Assembly (NCBI RefSeq): GCF_000424465.1
Contig: NZ_AUJY01000022.1
Span: forward strand, 1 to 41,020
Source: Butyrivibrio hungatei NK4A153
Lineage (GTDB): Bacteria > Bacillota > Clostridia > Lachnospirales > Lachnospiraceae
Reading direction: 5' to 3'
DNA: 41,020 nt
Shown here: positions 16,544 to 26,536 of the stretch, one piece after another
How positions within the stretch are numbered: position 1 is the first letter of the stretch
Layout: each line of letters begins with the position of its first letter
Notes under the pieces: model-generated
What the model was told of the DNA's origin: nothing
The model's database searches: none
Seen by the model: the letters and a program-made list of their open reading frames with translations, nothing else
Program-made: the position numbers and the translations under genes

Positions 16544-19105
16544 TTAAGCCTTTTCGTCTATCTCGCCGTCGTTTACTTCATCGATATTATCGAGTTCTTT
16601 ATCTCCGTCAGAGATTTTTTCTCTAACTTTGGCAATTTTTGCTACAGTAACTCCCTTGTCAAGATTGATCATCTTAACTCCGGATGTTACTCTTCCGTGG
16701 ACAGTTATCTCATCCATACGAAGCTGAATAATGATTCCGGCATTTGTGATCATCATGATCTCATTGTCTTCATTTACTGCCTTAACACCGATAACAGCTC
16801 CTGTCTTCTCGGTTATCTTGTAGCACTTTACACCTTTTCCGCCTCTGAACTGGTTATTGAACTCACTGAGAACTGTTCTCTTTCCATATCCTTTTTCAGA
16901 AACTATGAGAAGTGAATCACCTTGAGTATTAAGCTGCATTCCGACAATCTCATCTGTATCGTCGAGTGTCATACCTCTTACACCCATTGATGATCTTCCG
17001 GTTGCTCTTACGTCTTCCTCATCAAAGTGGATACACATTCCGTTCTTTGTTACAAGGAATACTTCAGCACCCTTCTGAACACTCTTAACTTCAATAAGTT
17101 CATCATCATCTCTAAGATTGATAGCTGCAAGTCCTGTCTTTCTGACATTTATGAAGTCAGTGATAGGAGTTTTCTTTACAGTACCTTTCTTAGTTACCAT
17201 AAAGAGGCTCTTATCCTCATCTTCAAAGCCCTTAACAGGAATCATAGCTGTAATCTTTTCTCCCGGAGCAAGCTGAAGGAGGTTGACGATTGCCATACCC
17301 CTTGAAGTTCTTGATGCCTCAGGAATCTGATAAACCTTAAGTCTGTAAACTCTACCTGTGTTGGTAAAGAACATTACATAATTGTGGGTGGTCGTCATAA
17401 GGATATCTTCCACAAAGTCATTATCGATTGTGGTAATTCCCTTGATTCCCTTTCCTCCACGGTTCTGAGCCTTAAAGTTATCAATTGACATTCTCTTTAT
17501 ATATCCGAGATTTGTCATTGCAATTACTGTATTTACATTAGGGATCAGATCTTCCATGTCTATATCTGAATCGTCATGTCCGATCTGTGATCTTCTTTCA
17601 TCACCGTATTTATCGGAAATCTCTGTTATCTCTTTCTTGATAACTCCGAGAAGTATCTTTCTGTCTGCAAGAATAGCTTTTAATTCCTCGATTTTCTTAA
17701 GGAGTTCAGCGTGTTCCTGTTCAAGCTTGTCTCTCTCCAAACCTGTGAGAGTACGAAGTCTCATATCAACAATTGCCTGAGCCTGAACATCTGTAAGACC
17801 AAAGCGGGCCATGAGTTGTTCCTTAGCAAGAGCAACTGTCTCGCTGCCTCTTATGATTTTGATTACTTCATCGATATTATCAAGGGCAATAAGTAATCCC
17901 TGTAAGATATGATCACGCTCTTCAGCTTTGTTAAGATCATACTTTGTTCTTCTTGTTACTACATCTTCCTGATGAGCGATGTAATGCTTAAGCATCTCTG
18001 TGATGCTCATAACCTTAGGCTGGTTATTTACGAGCGCAAGCATGATGATTCCGAATGAATCCTGCATCTGTGTATGCTTATAAAGCTTATTGAGCATGAT
18101 GTTAGGGTTAACATCGTTTCTAAGCTCAATTACAACACGCATACCTTCTCTGTCAGACTCATCTCGAAGTGCTGTTATTCCGTCGAGCTTTTTAAGCTTA
18201 ACAAGCTCAGCGATCTTTGAGATCATGTTTGCTTTATTTACAAGGTAAGGAAGCTCTGTAACAACAATTCTGTTCTTGCCGTTCTGCATAGGCTCGATAT
18301 CTGTTACGGCTCTTACTATTACTTTTCCTCTACCTGTTCTGTAAGCTTCTTCCGCTCCTCTTGTTCCAAGGATTATTCCACCTGTAGGGAAGTCGGGAGC
18401 TTTTACTATCGAAAGAATTTCCTCGATATCTGTTTCTCTGTCTTCAAGCACGCGGTTATCGATCATCTTAACAACCGCTGCGATTATCTCTCTTAAGTTG
18501 TGAGGAGGAATGTTTGTTGCCATTCCTACCGCGATACCTGTTGTTCCGTTTACCAGAAGGTTAGGATATCTACTGGGGAGAACTGCAGGTTCTTTTTCTG
18601 TATCATCGAAGTTCGGAGTAAAGTCTACGGTATCTTTTCCGATATCCGCAGTCATCTCCATTGCGATCTTTGTAAGACGTGCCTCTGTGTATCGCATAGC
18701 AGCAGCGCCGTCACCGTCGACAGATCCAAAGTTTCCGTGACCGTCGACAAGACAACATCTCATTGACCAGGGCTGTGCCATATTTACGAGGGCTCCATAA
18801 ATAGAGCTGTCACCGTGAGGATGGTATTTACCCATTGTATCACCGACGATACGCGCACATTTACGGTGCGGCTTGTCGGGACCGTTGTTAAGTTCGATCA
18901 TAGAGTACAGAATTCTTCTCTGTACAGGCTTAAGACCATCTCTTACGTCAGGAAGCGCACGTGATGCGATTACGCTCATGGCATAATCGATGTAGTCTGC
19001 TTCCATTGTCTTCTGAAGATCTACTTCCTTTATTCTGTCAGTAGTGACTTTATCAAAAACATCATCTGACAGTTCGTTGTTGTTATTGTTATTATTATCA
19101 GCCAT
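16544..19105 (-). CDS. gyrA: DNA gyrase subunit A
   Basis: Breakage-reunion subunit of gyrase, which introduces negative supercoils. The 853-residue protein has the catalytic Tyr139 in [10 protein letters not shown], the quinolone-determining segment [14 protein letters not shown] (residues 98-111), the GyrA-box-like QNRGGKG near 550, and a C-terminal six-bladed DNA-wrapping domain. The N-terminus has seven consecutive Asn (residues 4-10) before the usual start of homology, and the C-terminus has an acidic tail. In the quinolone region Ser100 is retained, but the position of E. coli Asp87 is Gly104. GyrB lies 21 bp upstream and a GGDEF gene 24 bp downstream, so one transcript is likely. Confidence 0.98.
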   Translation of the reverse strand: MADNNNNNNNELSDDVFDKVTTDRIKEVDLQKTMEADYIDYAMSVIASRALPDVRDGLKPVQRRILYSMIELNNGPDKPHRKCARIVGDTMGKYHPHGDSSIYGALVNMAQPWSMRCCLVDGHGNFGSVDGDGAAAMRYTEARLTKIAMEMTADIGKDTVDFTPNFDDTEKEPAVLPSRYPNLLVNGTTGIAVGMATNIPPHNLREIIAAVVKMIDNRVLEDRETDIEEILSIVKAPDFPTGGIILGTRGAEEAYRTGRGKVIVRAVTDIEPMQNGKNRIVVTELPYLVNKANMISKIAELVKLKKLDGITALRDESDREGMRVVIELRNDVNPNIMLNKLYKHTQMQDSFGIIMLALVNNQPKVMSITEMLKHYIAHQEDVVTRRTKYDLNKAEERDHILQGLLIALDNIDEVIKIIRGSETVALAKEQLMARFGLTDVQAQAIVDMRLRTLTGLERDKLEQEHAELLKKIEELKAILADRKILLGVIKKEITEISDKYGDERRSQIGHDDSDIDMEDLIPNVNTVIAMTNLGYIKRMSIDNFKAQNRGGKGIKGITTIDNDFVEDILMTTTHNYVMFFTNTGRVYRLKVYQIPEASRTSRGMAIVNLLQLAPGEKITAMIPVKGFEDEDKSLFMVTKKGTVKKTPITDFINVRKTGLAAINLRDDDELIEVKSVQKGAEVFLVTKNGMCIHFDEEDVRATGRSSMGVRGMTLDDTDEIVGMQLNTQGDSLLIVSEKGYGKRTVLSEFNNQFRGGKGVKCYKITEKTGAVIGVKAVNEDNEIMMITNAGIIIQLRMDEITVHGRVTSGVKMINLDKGVTVAKIAKVREKISDGDKELDNIDEVNDGEIDEKA

Positions 19106-19126
19106 TTCTTTTCCTTTTTACGTTCT

Positions 19127-21067
<1,941 letters not shown>

Positions 21068-21079
21068 CTACTCCGTTCC

Positions 21080-22183
21080 TTAGTTTTCACTACTTACTGT
21101 TCCTTCGGTTACTTTGAACAGCTTATCTATTTCAAATCTGTTATTAACAAACTCATCAAGACCGGTACAGGTTATTATTGTCTGTATATCTCCTATGGTG
21201 TTCAAAAGGTAATTTTGTCTGTTGCTGTCAAGTTCTGACAAAACATCATCAAGAAGCAGTACCGGGTTTTCTTTTTTTGCTCTCTTAACTATCTCTATTT
21301 CTGACAGTTTAAGTGATAAGGATGCGGTTCTTTGCTGGCCTTGTGAGCCGAATTTCCTGATATCTATCGCATCATCCGCATTCATTTTTTTAATCATAAA
21401 AGAAAAATCATCTTTATGAGGTCCTACTGTTGTCTGCTTGGCATAGGTATCTTTTTTCCTTGCCTGCTTCAACTTACTTTCAAATTCCTCAAGTTTTACA
21501 TTCGGTTCATAAAAAACAGACAGTGTCTCTTTTTCTCCCGTTAGTTTCTCGTGGATAGGTCTTATTATTTCATTAAGATCTTTGATGAATTTTTCTCTTG
21601 TCTTTATTATGACGGATCCGTATTCGAATAATTGCTTATCCTGAACATCCAGTAATACGCTATTTTCAGGATGTTCAAAAAGATCCTTTAGAATCTTATT
21701 TCTTTCGACTACCAGTTTGTTGTACTTGGAAAGACTGTTAAGATATATCTGATCCAACTGACACAGCTCCATATCCATGAATCTGCGCCTTTCCGAAGGA
21801 CCATTTTTAATTATACTCAGATCTTCCGGTGAGAAAAAAACAACATTCAACCGACCTATCAGATCAGATGCCCTCTTTATCTTCTGCCCGTCAATAGCGA
21901 TTCCTTTGGACTTATTCTTCCTAAGATGCATATCAACGCGGTATTCAGCATTATCTTTTTCCAAGATAGTTCTGATATGTGCTTCTTCTTTACCGAATCT
22001 GATTATTTCCTTGTCCTTACTGCCTTTGTGTGACTTTGTTGTTGCAGAAACAAAGATTGCCTCCAAAATATTGGTCTTGCCCTGCGCATTGTCACCGTAC
22101 AGTATGTTAGTTCCTCTGCTGAAGTTTATCTTTATATTCTCATAATTTCTGAAGTCAGCTAATTCCAATGATTTTATTATCAT
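21080..22183 (-). CDS. recF: DNA replication and repair protein RecF
   Basis: SMC-like ATPase that helps load RecA at single-strand gaps. The 367-residue protein has the Walker A GDNAQGKTN (residues 30-38), the FFSPEDLSIIKNGPSERRRFMD segment near 115, the signature FGSQGQQRTASLSLKL near 290, and the Walker B/D-loop LLLDDVLSELD near 320. Its start overlaps the stop of the S4-domain gene by four bases (ATGA), so the two are translationally coupled. It belongs to the dnaN-recF-gyrB-gyrA run. Confidence 0.97.
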   Translation of the reverse strand: MIIKSLELADFRNYENIKINFSRGTNILYGDNAQGKTNILEAIFVSATTKSHKGSKDKEIIRFGKEEAHIRTILEKDNAEYRVDMHLRKNKSKGIAIDGQKIKRASDLIGRLNVVFFSPEDLSIIKNGPSERRRFMDMELCQLDQIYLNSLSKYNKLVVERNKILKDLFEHPENSVLLDVQDKQLFEYGSVIIKTREKFIKDLNEIIRPIHEKLTGEKETLSVFYEPNVKLEEFESKLKQARKKDTYAKQTTVGPHKDDFSFMIKKMNADDAIDIRKFGSQGQQRTASLSLKLSEIEIVKRAKKENPVLLLDDVLSELDSNRQNYLLNTIGDIQTIITCTGLDEFVNNRFEIDKLFKVTEGTVSSEN

Positions 22184-22395
22184 TTTTCTATTTTTACCTG
22201 TACGCCGTCATATTCAAAACTGTCTCCGTCATATAGCTTACGACCGCGTCTTACCTCAACTTCGCCGTTTACTTTTACAAGACCGGCTTGTATATCCATT
22301 TTGGCATCAACACCTGAGCCCTCGAGACCGGCTTTTTTCAAAGCCTGTCCGAGTTTTATGAATTCATCTTGTTCTCTTAATTTTACTATTTCCAT
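22180..22395 (-). CDS. yaaA: S4-domain RNA-binding protein (YaaA type)
   Basis: A 71-residue protein consisting almost entirely of one S4 RNA-binding domain, with FIKLGQALKKAGLEGSGVDAK and LVKVNGEVEVRRGRKLYDGD, the usual sequence of the small protein encoded between dnaN and recF in Firmicutes. The RNA target is not established; members of this family have been linked to ribosome assembly. It overlaps recF by four bases and follows dnaN by 25 bp. The yaaA name is the Bacillus one and is unrelated to E. coli YaaA. Confidence 0.93.
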   Translation of the reverse strand: MEIVKLREQDEFIKLGQALKKAGLEGSGVDAKMDIQAGLVKVNGEVEVRRGRKLYDGDSFEYDGVQVKIEK

Positions 22396-22420
22396 CTTAA
22401 ATCAGGTCCTTTGGTAAGTA

Positions 22421-23530
22421 TTAATCAACTGTTGTGAAGTTAACAGGTAATACCAGATATGTGTAAGTTGAATCCTTATCCCTAATAAAGCAAGGTGCTT
22501 TAGGATTAACAAGATAAATATCAACTACTTCATCCTCAATTGCGCGAAGTGCATCGATAAGGAACTTGGGATTAAATCCAATCATAAGATCTTTTCCCTG
22601 CTTATCAATATCGATCACTTCATCCATACTTCCTATGGTTGACTTAATCTTTAACTCCATGTTTGTATCGGTAATAGATATGATTACAGGCTTCTTATCG
22701 CCCTCTTTTACAAGAAGCGTAGCTCTGTCTATACAATCAAGCAGCTCTTTTCTATTAATGCTCATCTTTGTTTCATAGTCACTTGAAAGCATCTGATCAA
22801 TACTGAAGTACTCGCCTTCAATAAGTCTTGAAACAACAACTGTATTATCAAACTCAAAGAGAACATGTTTGTCAGTAAAATAGATATTTACCATCTTCTC
22901 AGTGCTGTCACCGAGAATCTTACTGATCTCACCGAGTGCTTTACCGGGAACAATAACTTTCTTGTATGAATACTCTTCAGAAAGCTTTACTTTTCTGATA
23001 GAAATTCTGTGACCGTCAAGAGAAACGAGCTTCAAAGTATCTCTGTCAACTTCAAAGAGTTCTCCTGCCATCATTTTATTTGCATCATTTTCAGAAATGG
23101 AAAAGATTGTCTGTTGAATTACATTTCTAAGAGTAAACTGAGAAACCGATACTCCGTCTACTTTCTCAATTGAAGGAAGATATGTGAAATCATCACCTTT
23201 TCTTCCAATAAGGTTGAACTTTGCCTTTTCACAACTGATTACTACTTTGTTTGAGCTGTCTGATTCAATAGTTACTGCATTATCAGGGAGCTTTCTTACA
23301 ATATCTACGAAGATCTTTGCATCGATTGCTATGTATCCTCTTTCTTCAATGTTACCTTCAACTATTGTTTGAATACCAAGCTCCATATCATTGGCGATGA
23401 ATTTAATAACTCCTTCTGTTGCATCTACCAATATACATTCAAGAATAGACATTGTTGTCTTAGAAGGAACTGCTTTCGATACAATCTGCAATCCACTAAT
23501 AAGATTCGACTTTGAGCAAACGACTTTCAT
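22421..23530 (-). CDS. dnaN: DNA polymerase III sliding clamp (beta subunit)
   Basis: Forms the ring clamp that tethers the replicative polymerase. The 369-residue protein shows three clamp domains: MKVVCSKSNLISGLQIVSKAV at the start, EERGYIAIDAKIFVDIVRKLPD near 57, VDRDTLKLVSLDGHRISIRKV near 165, and a C-terminal NPKAPCFIRDKDSTYTYLVLPV that forms the partner-binding pocket. The start follows GGGAG by several bases. A TTTACT-18-TATACT promoter lies about 30 bp upstream in the gap to dnaA, so dnaN can be expressed independently of dnaA and leads the downstream run. Confidence 0.98.
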   Translation of the reverse strand: MKVVCSKSNLISGLQIVSKAVPSKTTMSILECILVDATEGVIKFIANDMELGIQTIVEGNIEERGYIAIDAKIFVDIVRKLPDNAVTIESDSSNKVVISCEKAKFNLIGRKGDDFTYLPSIEKVDGVSVSQFTLRNVIQQTIFSISENDANKMMAGELFEVDRDTLKLVSLDGHRISIRKVKLSEEYSYKKVIVPGKALGEISKILGDSTEKMVNIYFTDKHVLFEFDNTVVVSRLIEGEYFSIDQMLSSDYETKMSINRKELLDCIDRATLLVKEGDKKPVIISITDTNMELKIKSTIGSMDEVIDIDKQGKDLMIGFNPKFLIDALRAIEDEVVDIYLVNPKAPCFIRDKDSTYTYLVLPVNFTTVD

Positions 23531-23560
23531 TTAACCACATACTCCCTTCAGAACTTAAAA

Positions 23561-23590
23561 AGTATAAAATATATATAAAAATATAGTAAA
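23561..23590 (-). promoter_or_regulatory. dnaN promoter
   Basis: On the minus strand TTTACT (23590-23585) and TATACT (23566-23561) are spaced by 18 bp in AT-rich sequence, ahead of the dnaN start at 23530. Confidence 0.5.
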
Positions 23591-23600
23591 AGAATTAATA

Positions 23601-23698
23601 ATAGCTGTTGAAAAGTGTAAAACCTATTCCATTATACTATCTATGCGGCTTTTTTACAAATTTTTAGGTGTTGAAAACAAAAAATTAGGTGTTGAAAA
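23601..23698 (+). repeat. Three copies of a 14-mer at 21- and 63-bp offsets in the dnaN-dnaA gap
   Basis: TTAGGTGTTGAAAA occurs at 23664-23677 and 23685-23698, 21 bp apart. A variant, ATAGCTGTTGAAAA, lies at 23601-23614, 63 bp before the second. The offsets are whole multiples of 21 bp, about two helical turns, so all copies would face the same side of the DNA. They lie between the dnaN promoter and the DnaA-box cluster. Confidence 0.7.
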
Positions 23699-23747
23699 GA
23701 TAAAAGTTATAAACAGGCCTAATTTTGACAAATGAGGGTGAAAAAAA

Positions 23748-23836
23748 TTATCCACCCTCAATCAACATCAAATAACATATAAATAACATCCTAATAACAG
23801 GTTTTCTACATAGATATCCACAGAAAGTTATCCACA
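23748..23836 (+). other. oriC part 2 (dnaA-dnaN side): DnaA boxes and phased AATAACA repeats
   Basis: One perfect DnaA box TTATCCACA (23828-23836) and two one-mismatch boxes (TTATCCACC at 23748-23756, ATATCCACA at 23814-23822) flank three AATAACA copies at 23771, 23782 and 23793, spaced exactly 11 bp, with a degenerate CAACATC one period earlier. In Firmicutes with bipartite origins the unwinding element lies on this side of dnaA, so this is the best candidate for the melting site (inference). The rest of the 308-bp gap holds the dnaN promoter and 14-mer repeats. Confidence 0.72.
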
Positions 23837-23838
23837 AT

Positions 23839-25239
23839 TTATAATGTAGGATTTAGTTTCTTCATTATTATATCCATGTTTTTGTTGAGATCATCATCAA
23901 CTGCGGTAAGCTTTTTAATCTTGTTGATTCCGCTTATAACAGTTGTGTGATCTTTCTTTCCGAGAAGTTTTCCTATTTCTTCAAGAGAAGCTTCGGTGTT
24001 TTCTCTGCAAAGATACATTATTATCTGGCGTGGAAGAACAATTTCTGCCTGTCTCTTCTTAGAGAGTATGTCATCTTTCTTTACGCCGTACTGTTCGCAG
24101 ACGGTATCAATGATAAGCTGAGGTGTGATGACCTTTGACTTATCGGGATAGATGATATCTTTAAGAGCTTCCATGGCATTTTCAAGAGTTACATCTACAT
24201 TATTAAGTCTTGAATAAGCAATGATCTTGTTGTATGCACCTTCAAGTTCTCTGATGTTTGACTTGATGTTGGTAGCAATGTAGTTGATTACCTCATCATC
24301 AATGTTCTTGCCGTAGTTCTCAGAGTTCTTACGCAGGATAGCCATTCTTGTCTCGTAGTCAGGAGACTGGATATCGGCGATAAGTCCCATTTCGAAACGG
24401 GATCTGAATCTCTCTTCAAGAGTTTCCATTTCCTTAGGAGGCTTATCGGATGAAAGAATAATCTGTTTTCCGGCCTGATGAAGCTCGTTGAATGTGTGGA
24501 AAAACTCTTCCTGAGTTGATTCCTTTCCTATAATAAACTGTACGTCATCGACCATGAGAACATCGACTGTTCTATACTTATCACGAAGTTTTGACATGCT
24601 TTCTGTCTTACCGCTTCGGATAGATTCGATAACTTCGTTTGTGAACTGCTCTGATGTTACATAAAGAACCTTCGCTTTGCGATTATGTTCCATAACAAAG
24701 TGACCAATGGAGTGCATAAGGTGAGTCTTACCAAGTCCCGGTCCACCGTAGAGGAAGAGAGGGTTGTAAGATATTCCCGGAGATTCTGCAACAGCAAGTG
24801 ATGCGGAGTGCGCAAACTTGTTGTTACTACCTACGACGAATGTATCAAATCTGTATTTTGGATTGAGATTTGATTGTTCGTAGTTATTGTTAGATATATA
24901 GCTGTTTTCAGAAGCATCTTCTGAATTATTTTCATGTGTTTCTTCATTATTAATAGTGTCTTTCTTTAAAATGAATGAAACGTCTACCATAATCTCCAGA
25001 AACTCCGAAATGGTAACTTTAATAAAGTCCATGTAATGGTTGATTATGTACTGAAGAGCCATTGAATTGTCGGAAGGAATCAAAATAGTTACAGTATTAT
25101 CCGAAACACTGTAAACACTTAAAGGATCAATCCATGTTTTATAGGATATTTCTGTAATCCCAAACTCATTTTTAATAGTGCGTTTGATTTCTTCCCAATT
25201 GTTTTTTAATTTATCTGTGATTTCTTTTGTTGAATACAT
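23839..25239 (-). CDS. dnaA: Chromosomal replication initiator DnaA
   Basis: Binds DnaA boxes and melts the origin. The 466-residue protein has N-terminal domain I (WEEIKRTIKNEFGITEISYKTWIDPL), an Asn/Glu-rich linker (about 95-125), the AAA+ domain with Walker A GGPGLGKTH (165-173) and Walker B VLMVDDVQFI, and the C-terminal helix-turn-helix with KKDHTTVISGINKI. The start at 25239 is chosen because GGGGAG lies seven bases upstream; the frame extends to a TTG at 25254, which would overlap that site. A TTGATA-17-TAAAAT promoter sits about 50 bp upstream, with a perfect DnaA box 12 bp beyond its -35, which suggests autoregulation. Origin sequences lie on both sides of the gene. Confidence 0.98.
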   Translation of the reverse strand: MYSTKEITDKLKNNWEEIKRTIKNEFGITEISYKTWIDPLSVYSVSDNTVTILIPSDNSMALQYIINHYMDFIKVTISEFLEIMVDVSFILKKDTINNEETHENNSEDASENSYISNNNYEQSNLNPKYRFDTFVVGSNNKFAHSASLAVAESPGISYNPLFLYGGPGLGKTHLMHSIGHFVMEHNRKAKVLYVTSEQFTNEVIESIRSGKTESMSKLRDKYRTVDVLMVDDVQFIIGKESTQEEFFHTFNELHQAGKQIILSSDKPPKEMETLEERFRSRFEMGLIADIQSPDYETRMAILRKNSENYGKNIDDEVINYIATNIKSNIRELEGAYNKIIAYSRLNNVDVTLENAMEALKDIIYPDKSKVITPQLIIDTVCEQYGVKKDDILSKKRQAEIVLPRQIIMYLCRENTEASLEEIGKLLGKKDHTTVISGINKIKKLTAVDDDLNKNMDIIMKKLNPTL

Positions 25240-25286
25240 GAAAAAACTCCCCAATTACGCAATTTATAGACTTGTAGACTTTTACT

Positions 25287-25315
25287 ATTTTATCTTAAAA
25301 AACTTTAAATATCAA
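25287..25315 (-). promoter_or_regulatory. dnaA promoter
   Basis: On the minus strand TTGATA (25315-25310) and TAAAAT (25292-25287) are separated by 17 bp. A perfect DnaA box at 25328-25336 lies 12 bp upstream of the -35, well placed for DnaA to affect its own transcription. Confidence 0.72.
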
Positions 25316-25327
25316 ACAAGGGTATTA

Positions 25328-25568
25328 TGTGGATAACTACCGGAAAAAAATTTTCAAACATAATTATATTTTTACACTGTGGATAAATGGTCGTTTTTCC
25401 ACTTTAAGCTATCTACCGTTATAAATGGCGTGGTTACTGGATTTCCGATTAATAACCACAAAATTATGCTCCGGTTTATCCACAAAATTTAAGAAATATG
25501 TGGATAAAATAACGTGGTATATATTAATCAACATGTTATCCACAAAATCAACATTTTGCTGTGGATAA
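25328..25568. other. oriC part 1 (rpmH-dnaA side): six perfect DnaA boxes
   Basis: Perfect 9-mers TTATCCACA occur at 25476-25484 and 25536-25544 on the plus strand, and at 25328-25336, 25378-25386, 25499-25507 and 25560-25568 on the minus strand. The last four form two head-to-head pairs with 14- and 15-bp spacers, the pairs being 60 bp apart. Variant boxes such as TAACCACA (25453-25460) are also present. The gap is AT-rich, has no coding sequence, and contains the divergent dnaA and rpmH promoters at its edges. It coincides with the switch in gene strand. Confidence 0.93.
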
Positions 25569-25651
25569 GTTTTGTCAACACAATATATAGGCAAATTATT
25601 TTTTTGATATTTTTTTCAAAGATTTGCCCTATTTTTCTGCGTTTTTATGGC

Positions 25652-25680
25652 TTGACTGCCTTGATTTTATTTATTATAAT
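25652..25680 (+). promoter_or_regulatory. rpmH operon promoter
   Basis: TTGACT (25652-25657) and TATAAT (25675-25680) are separated by 17 bp, giving a near-consensus promoter about 80 bp before the rpmH start. A further TATAAT at 25737-25742 lacks a good -35. Confidence 0.78.
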
Positions 25681-25767
25681 TATAAAGATTTTTTCCACAC
25701 TGATATAATCCGTAATTATTTAATGTAATTGCGTTGTATAATTAGTAAAGAAGGAGGTGTTTACGAT

Positions 25768-25902
25768 ATGAAGATGACATTCCAGCCTCATAAGCTCCAG
25801 AGAGCCAGAGTTCACGGCTTCAGAGCAAGAATGGCTACTAAGGGCGGCAGAAAAGTACTTGCAGCCAGAAGAGCAAAGGGAAGAAAGAGATTATCTGCTT
25901 GA
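25768..25902 (+). CDS. rpmH: Ribosomal protein L34
   Basis: A 44-residue, highly basic protein of the large ribosomal subunit. The sequence [18 protein letters not shown], followed by [26 protein letters not shown], is the complete L34 family pattern and length. AAGGAGG lies a few bases before the ATG. It is the first gene of the rightward rpmH-rnpA-yidD-yidC-jag operon and starts beside the origin. A palindromic hairpin follows it, likely reducing expression of the downstream genes compared with L34. Confidence 0.98.
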   Translation: MKMTFQPHKLQRARVHGFRARMATKGGRKVLAARRAKGRKRLSA

Positions 25903-25906
25903 TAGT

Positions 25907-25933
25907 AAAGGTCACAACGTTGTGACCTTTTTT
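25907..25933 (+). terminator. Hairpin/attenuator between rpmH and rnpA
   Basis: A perfect 24-bp palindrome (25907-25930, core GGTCACAACGTTGTGACC) runs into TTTTTT. It lies five bases after the rpmH stop and 30 bp before rnpA, so it is probably a partial terminator that sets the ratio of L34 to RnpA. Confidence 0.8.
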
Positions 25934-25962
25934 CATCTTTCTGAATTAAAAAGGACAATGAC

Positions 25963-26313
25963 ATGCTTTTTTCAGATTCAATGAAAAAGACAAATGATTT
26001 CCGCAATGTTTATAAGAACGGCAAAAGTTATGCCGATAAGTACCTGGTTGTTTATGTGTGGAAAAATAACGGTTCAACTAATAAACTTGGGATTTCATGT
26101 AGTAAAAAAATTGGGAACAGTGTTGTAAGGCACAGATTTGCAAGACTTGTTCGAGAAGTTTACCGGCTACACGAAGATGTATTCAATAGTGGTTTGGATA
26201 TAGTAGTCGTTGCCAGAGCCTGTGCAAGAGATGCGAGCTATCATAATATAGAAGATTCTCTTTTAAGCTTGGCAGGGAAGGCCCGCATAAAGAAAAATGG
26301 CGGTGAAAAATGA
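25963..26313 (+). CDS. rnpA: Ribonuclease P protein component
   Basis: Protein subunit of RNase P, which matures tRNA 5' ends together with the RNA subunit. The 116-residue protein has the family features: [16 protein letters not shown] at the N-terminus, the [30 protein letters not shown] segment in the middle, and [15 protein letters not shown] before the last helix. The start at 25963 is placed seven bases after AGGA. The stop overlaps yidD by four bases, indicating coupling. Confidence 0.96.
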   Translation: MLFSDSMKKTNDFRNVYKNGKSYADKYLVVYVWKNNGSTNKLGISCSKKIGNSVVRHRFARLVREVYRLHEDVFNSGLDIVVVARACARDASYHNIEDSLLSLAGKARIKKNGGEK

Positions 26314-26519
26314 AAAAGATACTTATCTTTTTAATTAAGTTTTACAGAAAGTACATTTCTCCTTTAAAGAGAACAAAATGTCCGTATATTCCGACATGTT
26401 CGGAGTACGGGCTCGAAGCTATAGAAAAACATGGGGCATTGAAGGGAAGTCTGCTCGCAATCTGGAGAATACTTAGGTGTAATCCTTTTTCCAGTGGCGG
26501 ATATGATCCCGTTCCGTAA
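26310..26519 (+). CDS. yidD: Membrane protein insertion efficiency factor YidD
   Basis: A 69-residue protein that assists YidC-dependent membrane insertion. It has an amphipathic N-terminus ([18 protein letters not shown]) and the diagnostic [19 protein letters not shown] and [13 protein letters not shown] segments with three conserved Cys. The start overlaps rnpA, and the stop is 17 bp before the most likely yidC start. This order is universal in the rpmH operon of many bacteria. Confidence 0.96.
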   Translation: MKKILIFLIKFYRKYISPLKRTKCPYIPTCSEYGLEAIEKHGALKGSLLAIWRILRCNPFSSGGYDPVP

Positions 26520-26536
26520 TGTACAGGAGGTTTATT

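Noticed and set aside
18500..18766. Plus-strand frames inside gyrA, and similar ones inside gyrB, mnmE and jag
   Set aside because: They lie opposite well-identified genes, lack ribosome binding sites and have low-complexity or atypical composition.
26519..26536. yidC start at ATG 26519
   Set aside because: The coding region would include the AGGAGG ribosome binding site, which is well placed for TTG 26537.
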